Of a stretch of DNA of 8,782 nt, positions 6,570-8,782 are shown piece after piece. How positions within the stretch are numbered: position 1 is the first letter of the stretch; every line of letters starts with the position of its first letter. The notes under the pieces are model-generated. The model was not told the origin of the DNA and searched no databases. It saw nothing but the letters and a program-made list of their open reading frames with translations. A program made the position numbers and the translations under genes. The stretch is from contig CALBSC010000081.1 of assembly GCA_937927685.1 (NCBI GenBank), positions 1-8,782 on the forward strand, read 5' to 3'. The stretch is from an uncultured Burkholderiales bacterium (GTDB taxonomy: Bacteria > Pseudomonadota > Gammaproteobacteria > Burkholderiales > Burkholderiaceae_C).

Positions 6570-6989
6570 TCAGTTTTGTCGCCAGGGCAGTCCGCGCAGT
6601 TTCCAGCCGCCCCGGAGGGATCGGTGCGCGTGTTCGTCCGGATCGCCCTCGAAGCCTTCCAGGATGTTGTAAGCCGTGGCCCCCAATTCAGTGGCCCGCT
6701 TCGCCGCCGCGATGGAGCGCACGCCACTGCGGCACAGCATGAGCAAGTGCTTGTCACGCAAGGCCGGGATCTGCGCGTCGAATTCAGGATTCATGGCCAT
6801 GCCGGGCCACTGCTTCCAGGCGAGGGCGACCGCTTCGGGCACACAGCCCACCCACTCGCGCTCGGCGTCGGTGCGGACATCCACCAGCACCGCCCGGCCC
6901 GATTGCACCCACGCCCACGCCAGTTGCGGCGACACATCGCCCGCATAGCCCTCGGCGGGCTCGGGTTGGGTCAAGGCTCGTTGATTCAT
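6570..6989 (-). CDS. Rhodanese-domain sulfurtransferase
   Basis: Rhodaneses move sulfane sulfur through a persulfide on an active-site cysteine; the acceptor here is unknown. The 139-residue single-domain protein has LVDVRTDAEREWVG (35-48), the active-site loop CRSGVRS (86-92) with Cys86, and ELGATAYNILEGFEGD (101-116). It ends with a GGWK...GLPWRQ tail (about 128-138) that I associate with small betaproteobacterial rhodaneses. The lack of a signal peptide indicates the cytoplasm. The frame is open seven codons further to a TTG at 7010. I prefer the ATG at 6987-6989 because GGAG (6996-6999) lies 6 nt upstream of it. The gene lies 17 bp after the hydrolase gene on the same strand and is probably co-transcribed with it. 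No functional link between the two is evident. Confidence 0.93.
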   Translation of the reverse strand: MNQRALTQPEPAEGYAGDVSPQLAWAWVQSGRAVLVDVRTDAEREWVGCVPEAVALAWKQWPGMAMNPEFDAQIPALRDKHLLMLCRSGVRSIAAAKRATELGATAYNILEGFEGDPDEHAHRSLRGGWKLRGLPWRQN

Positions 6990-7006
6990 CACCAGCTCCA
7001 ATATCG

Positions 7007-7807
7007 TCAAACAATGCGCACGCTGAGCGGGGGCAAGCCGTCGATGTGCATCTCGATCACATCGCCTCGCACCACCGGGCCGACATGCTCAGGCGTGCCG
7101 GCATAAATGATGTCGCCCGGGAACAACTCGAAGGCCTCGGAGAGCTTGCTGATTTGCTCGGCCACCGACCAGATCATCTGCTTCAGATCCGCCTGCTGCT
7201 TGATCTGACCATTGACCTTCAGCCAGATGGCGCCCTGGGTGAAGTGCCCGGTCTGCGCCACCTTGTGCACGGCACCGATGGGCGCACTGCGGTCAAAGCT
7301 TTTGCCGATCTCCCAGGGCTTTTTCTGGTCGCCCATGAAGCGTTGCAAGTCGCGCCGGGTCATGTCCAGGCCCAGGGTGTAGCCCCACACCAGGTCCAGC
7401 GCTTTTTCAACGGGGATGTTGCGGCCGCCCCGCCCCAGCAAGGCCACCAGCTCGGCCTCGTAGTGGTAGTTTTTGGTCAGCGGCGGGTAGGGGTGATCGG
7501 CCACCGTGCCAGCGGGCACATACTGGATGGCATCGGTCGGTTTCTGAAAGAAGAAGGGCGGCTCGCGGGTCGGGTCCGACCCCATTTCGCGCGCGTGCGC
7601 CGCATAGTTGCGTCCAATGCAGTAAATGCGGCGAACCGGGAAGACTTCGTCACTGCCGACCACGGGCAGGACCACCTGGGGTACGGTGAAAGGCATGCGG
7701 GATGACGCCTGCGCGACACCGCCAGCGGTGGCGCAGCCCGTCAGGCCGGTGGCCAGGGCCGTGCTGCCCACCACCGCGGTGTGTTGAAAGAAATCGCGTC
7801 GCTGCAT
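7007..7807 (-). CDS. Fumarylacetoacetate hydrolase-family protein, fumarylpyruvate hydrolase-like, with Tat/lipoprotein-type signal
   Basis: The catalytic domain (about 48-266) resembles fumarylpyruvate hydrolases of the gentisate route (NagK type), which split fumarylpyruvate into fumarate and pyruvate. Landmarks are RIYCIGRNYAAHAREMG (60-76), REPPFFFQKP (81-90), the metal ligands Glu117 and Glu119 (YHYEAELV) with Asp148 (GLDMTRRDLQ), GKSFDRSAPIG (168-178) and AGTPEHVGPV (236-245). The first 36 residues are not part of the domain: MQRRDFFQHT has a twin-arginine motif (Arg3-Arg4), then a weakly hydrophobic stretch, then LTGC (22-25), a lipobox with Cys25. Family members are normally cytoplasmic, so export and lipidation are inferred and unusual. 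The ATG at 7805-7807 is chosen for its CAGGAG (7815-7820) 7 nt upstream. A later ATG (Met38) could give a cytoplasmic form but has no Shine-Dalgarno. The rhodanese gene follows by 17 bp. Confidence 0.9.
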   Translation of the reverse strand: MQRRDFFQHTAVVGSTALATGLTGCATAGGVAQASSRMPFTVPQVVLPVVGSDEVFPVRRIYCIGRNYAAHAREMGSDPTREPPFFFQKPTDAIQYVPAGTVADHPYPPLTKNYHYEAELVALLGRGGRNIPVEKALDLVWGYTLGLDMTRRDLQRFMGDQKKPWEIGKSFDRSAPIGAVHKVAQTGHFTQGAIWLKVNGQIKQQADLKQMIWSVAEQISKLSEAFELFPGDIIYAGTPEHVGPVVRGDVIEMHIDGLPPLSVRIV

Positions 7808-7818
7808 CGCGTTGCTCC

Positions 7819-7883
7819 TGGATGTCGAGGTCAAGGCACCCGTGATGGCGGGTTCTCAGCCTGGTGGGTTGATGGATGTCGAG
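7819..7883. repeat. 11-bp direct repeat upstream of the hydrolase
   Basis: TGGATGTCGAG occurs at 7819-7829 and again at 7873-7883, 54 bp start to start. The proximal copy overlaps the edge of the hydrolase ribosome-binding site. It could be a duplicated regulator site or the trace of a small duplication; nothing more can be said from one sequence. Confidence 0.7.
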
Positions 7884-7892
7884 ATTGTGCCG

Positions 7893-7919
7893 GTCTTTCC
7901 CCCAGGTTGAGGCAAAGAC
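7893..7919. promoter_or_regulatory. Imperfect 11-bp inverted repeat, candidate operator or leader hairpin
   Basis: The arms 7893-7903 (GTCTTTCCCCC) and 7909-7919 (GAGGCAAAGAC) pair at 9 of 11 positions around a 5-nt centre. The outer six pairs (GTCTTT/AAAGAC) are perfect. There is no T tract, and the position is 86 bp upstream of the hydrolase start and 120 bp upstream of the TRAP gene. A regulator site is therefore more likely than a terminator. Confidence 0.45.
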
Positions 7920-7984
7920 AAAATAACCCGCCTATTGGTAGAAACCCTCTGTTCCAGAATCACAAATGGCCAAGAATTCATGGG

Positions 7985-8013
7985 TTGTCGACCAACTGTC
8001 CTAGACACAATAG
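7985..8013 (+). promoter_or_regulatory. Candidate promoter and overlapping operator of the TRAP gene
   Basis: TTGTCG (7985-7990) is a plausible -35. For the -10, CACAAT (8006-8011) is the better hexamer but leaves a short 15-bp spacer, while CAATAG (8008-8013) gives 17 bp with a poorer match. The -35 lies inside TTGTCGACCAA (7985-7995), which differs at one fixed position from the TNGTNNNACNA pattern known for FadR-type GntR regulators. Binding there would block the promoter. Both calls rest on short matches only. Confidence 0.3.
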
Positions 8014-8039
8014 TCTTGAACACATCACCAGGAGAACCT

Positions 8040-8782
8040 ATGTCCGAGTCCAAGTCCCCCCGCCGCCGTAACCTGCTCAAAGGCGCTGCCGTTGCCGCCG
8101 GCGCCATGAGTGCTCCGATGGTGTCGCGCGCCGACACCGTTTCCTTCCGCTTTCAAAGCACCTGGCCGGCCAAGGACATCTTCCACGAGTACGCCAACGA
8201 CTTCGCCAAGAAAGTCAACGATATGGCCGGTGGCCGACTCAAGATCGAAGTGCTGCCCTCGGGCGCCGTGGTGCCCGCTTTCCAGCTGCTCGATGCGGTG
8301 AACAAGGGCACCCTGGACGGTGGCCACGGCGTGCTGGCCTATCACTATGGCAAGAACACCGCCCTGGCTCTGTGGGGCTCCGGCCCGGCCTTCGGCATGG
8401 ACCCCAACATGGTGCTGTCCTGGCACAACTACGGGGGCGGCAAGGCCATCCTGGAAGAGATCTACAAGTCCCTCAACATCGACGTGGTGTCCCATGTCTA
8501 CGGCCCGATGCCCACGCAGCCGCTGGGATGGTTCAAAAAGCCCATCGCCAAGGTCGGTGACCTCAAGGGCCTGAAGTACCGCACGGTCGGTCTGGCCGTG
8601 GATATCTTCAACGAGCTGGGCGTGTCGGTGAACCCGCTGCCGGGTGGCGAGATTGTGCCCGCACTCGATCGCGGTCTGATCGACGCAGCCGAATTCAACA
8701 ACGCATCTTCCGACCGTGTGCTGGGCTTCCCCGATGTGGTCAAGAACTGCATGCTGCAAAGCTTCCACCAAAGCGGCGAGCA
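8040..8782 (+). CDS. TRAP transporter substrate-binding protein, DctP family, TakP-like (3' end outside the window)
   Basis: This is the periplasmic receptor of a tripartite ATP-independent transporter, which hands a carboxylate-bearing solute to its DctQM membrane partners; these should lie beyond the right edge. The first 247 residues are visible. MSESKSPRRRNLLKGAAVAAG carries a twin-arginine signal (Arg8-Arg10 followed by NLLKG), with likely cleavage after VSRA (residue 31). Then come FRFQSTWPAKD (36-46), VLPSGAVVPAFQLLDAVNKG (71-90), PLGWFKKP (161-168), GLKYRTVG (177-184) with Arg181, the expected carboxylate-pairing arginine, and PGGEIVPALDRGLIDAAEF (201-219). The GGWF-like, GLKxR and GGEIxPAL pattern resembles Rhodobacter TakP, which binds 2-oxo acids such as pyruvate, so that ligand class is inferred. 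The ATG (8040-8042) has AGGAG (8030-8034) 5 nt upstream. Confidence 0.93.
   Translation, partial: MSESKSPRRRNLLKGAAVAAGAMSAPMVSRADTVSFRFQSTWPAKDIFHEYANDFAKKVNDMAGGRLKIEVLPSGAVVPAFQLLDAVNKGTLDGGHGVLAYHYGKNTALALWGSGPAFGMDPNMVLSWHNYGGGKAILEEIYKSLNIDVVSHVYGPMPTQPLGWFKKPIAKVGDLKGLKYRTVGLAVDIFNELGVSVNPLPGGEIVPALDRGLIDAAEFNNASSDRVLGFPDVVKNCMLQSFHQSGE

Larger units (their letters stand above)
7808..8039. promoter_or_regulatory. Divergent control region between the hydrolase and TRAP genes
   Basis: This 232-bp region is the longest gene-free stretch and must hold promoters for both directions. Its centre (about 7915-8020) is noticeably richer in A and T than the flanking genes. It contains a large imperfect inverted repeat (7893-7919), an 11-bp direct repeat (7819-7829 and 7873-7883), a 5-bp stem ACCCG/CGGGT (7838-7853) in the hydrolase leader, and a TTGTCGACCAA pseudo-palindrome (7985-7995). 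I could not place a convincing hydrolase promoter. Confidence 0.6.

Noticed and set aside
6990..7010. TTG start giving the rhodanese seven more residues and overlapping the hydrolase stop
   Set aside because: The ATG at 6987-6989 has GGAG at ideal spacing; the TTG has no such signal.
7046..7705. Plus-strand open frame opposite the hydrolase
   Set aside because: A mirror of the hydrolase gene, whose metal-ligand motifs and start signals are clear.
7876..7895. Sigma-54-like GGCAC element on the minus strand upstream of the hydrolase
   Set aside because: The required GC dinucleotide at the -12 position is missing at the correct distance.
8025..8771. Minus-strand open frame of 248 codons opposite the TRAP gene
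   Set aside because: The plus strand encodes a Tat signal and DctP motifs with a strong Shine-Dalgarno; the antisense frame is His/Val/Gly-rich shadow sequence.

Overview
The window is high-GC DNA with tightly packed genes, most likely from a betaproteobacterium of the order Burkholderiales, probably Comamonadaceae. This is inferred from the rplM-rpsI pair, the betaproteobacterial style of CoaX and of the rhodanese C-terminus, the Tat-exported TRAP binding protein and the codon use. No search was possible, so the genus is not claimed. Nine protein genes are supported. Two of them are cut or nearly cut by the window edges (rpsI at the left, a TRAP binding protein at the right). I see no tRNA, rRNA, CRISPR array, insertion sequence, prophage gene or broken gene.

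Layout. Positions 3-828 (minus strand) hold the ribosomal protein operon rplM-rpsI, visibly lower in GC than the rest. Divergent from it is rlmJ (989-1903, plus), a 23S rRNA adenine methyltransferase. After a 144-bp spacer with a possible weak terminator and a possible leaderless promoter comes a single-subunit cytoplasmic molybdopterin/[4Fe-4S] oxidoreductase (2048-4114). Next is a compact plus-strand cluster: a TetR-type regulator (4184-4873), a TPR protein overlapping it by 4 bp (4870-5646), and coaX, type III pantothenate kinase (5650-6432), 3 bp further on. The coaX stop codon lies in a 12-bp tandem repeat that supplies four in-frame TGA codons. Converging on coaX is a minus-strand pair: a fumarylpyruvate-hydrolase-like enzyme with an apparent Tat/lipoprotein signal (7007-7807), followed by a rhodanese (6570-6989). 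Divergent from that pair is a Tat-exported TRAP substrate-binding protein of the TakP-like DctP type (8040 to the window end).

How the genes fit together. The left two thirds is mainly housekeeping: ribosome assembly, rRNA modification and the first step of coenzyme A synthesis, plus an orphan molybdoenzyme. The most unusual part is the right end. A hydrolase of the family that releases pyruvate from acylpyruvates appears to be exported, and it stands back to back with a binding protein resembling those that capture 2-oxo acids. A 232-bp divergent control region with several symmetric or repeated elements separates them. A link between the two (extracytoplasmic cleavage followed by uptake) is a testable inference, not something the sequence proves.
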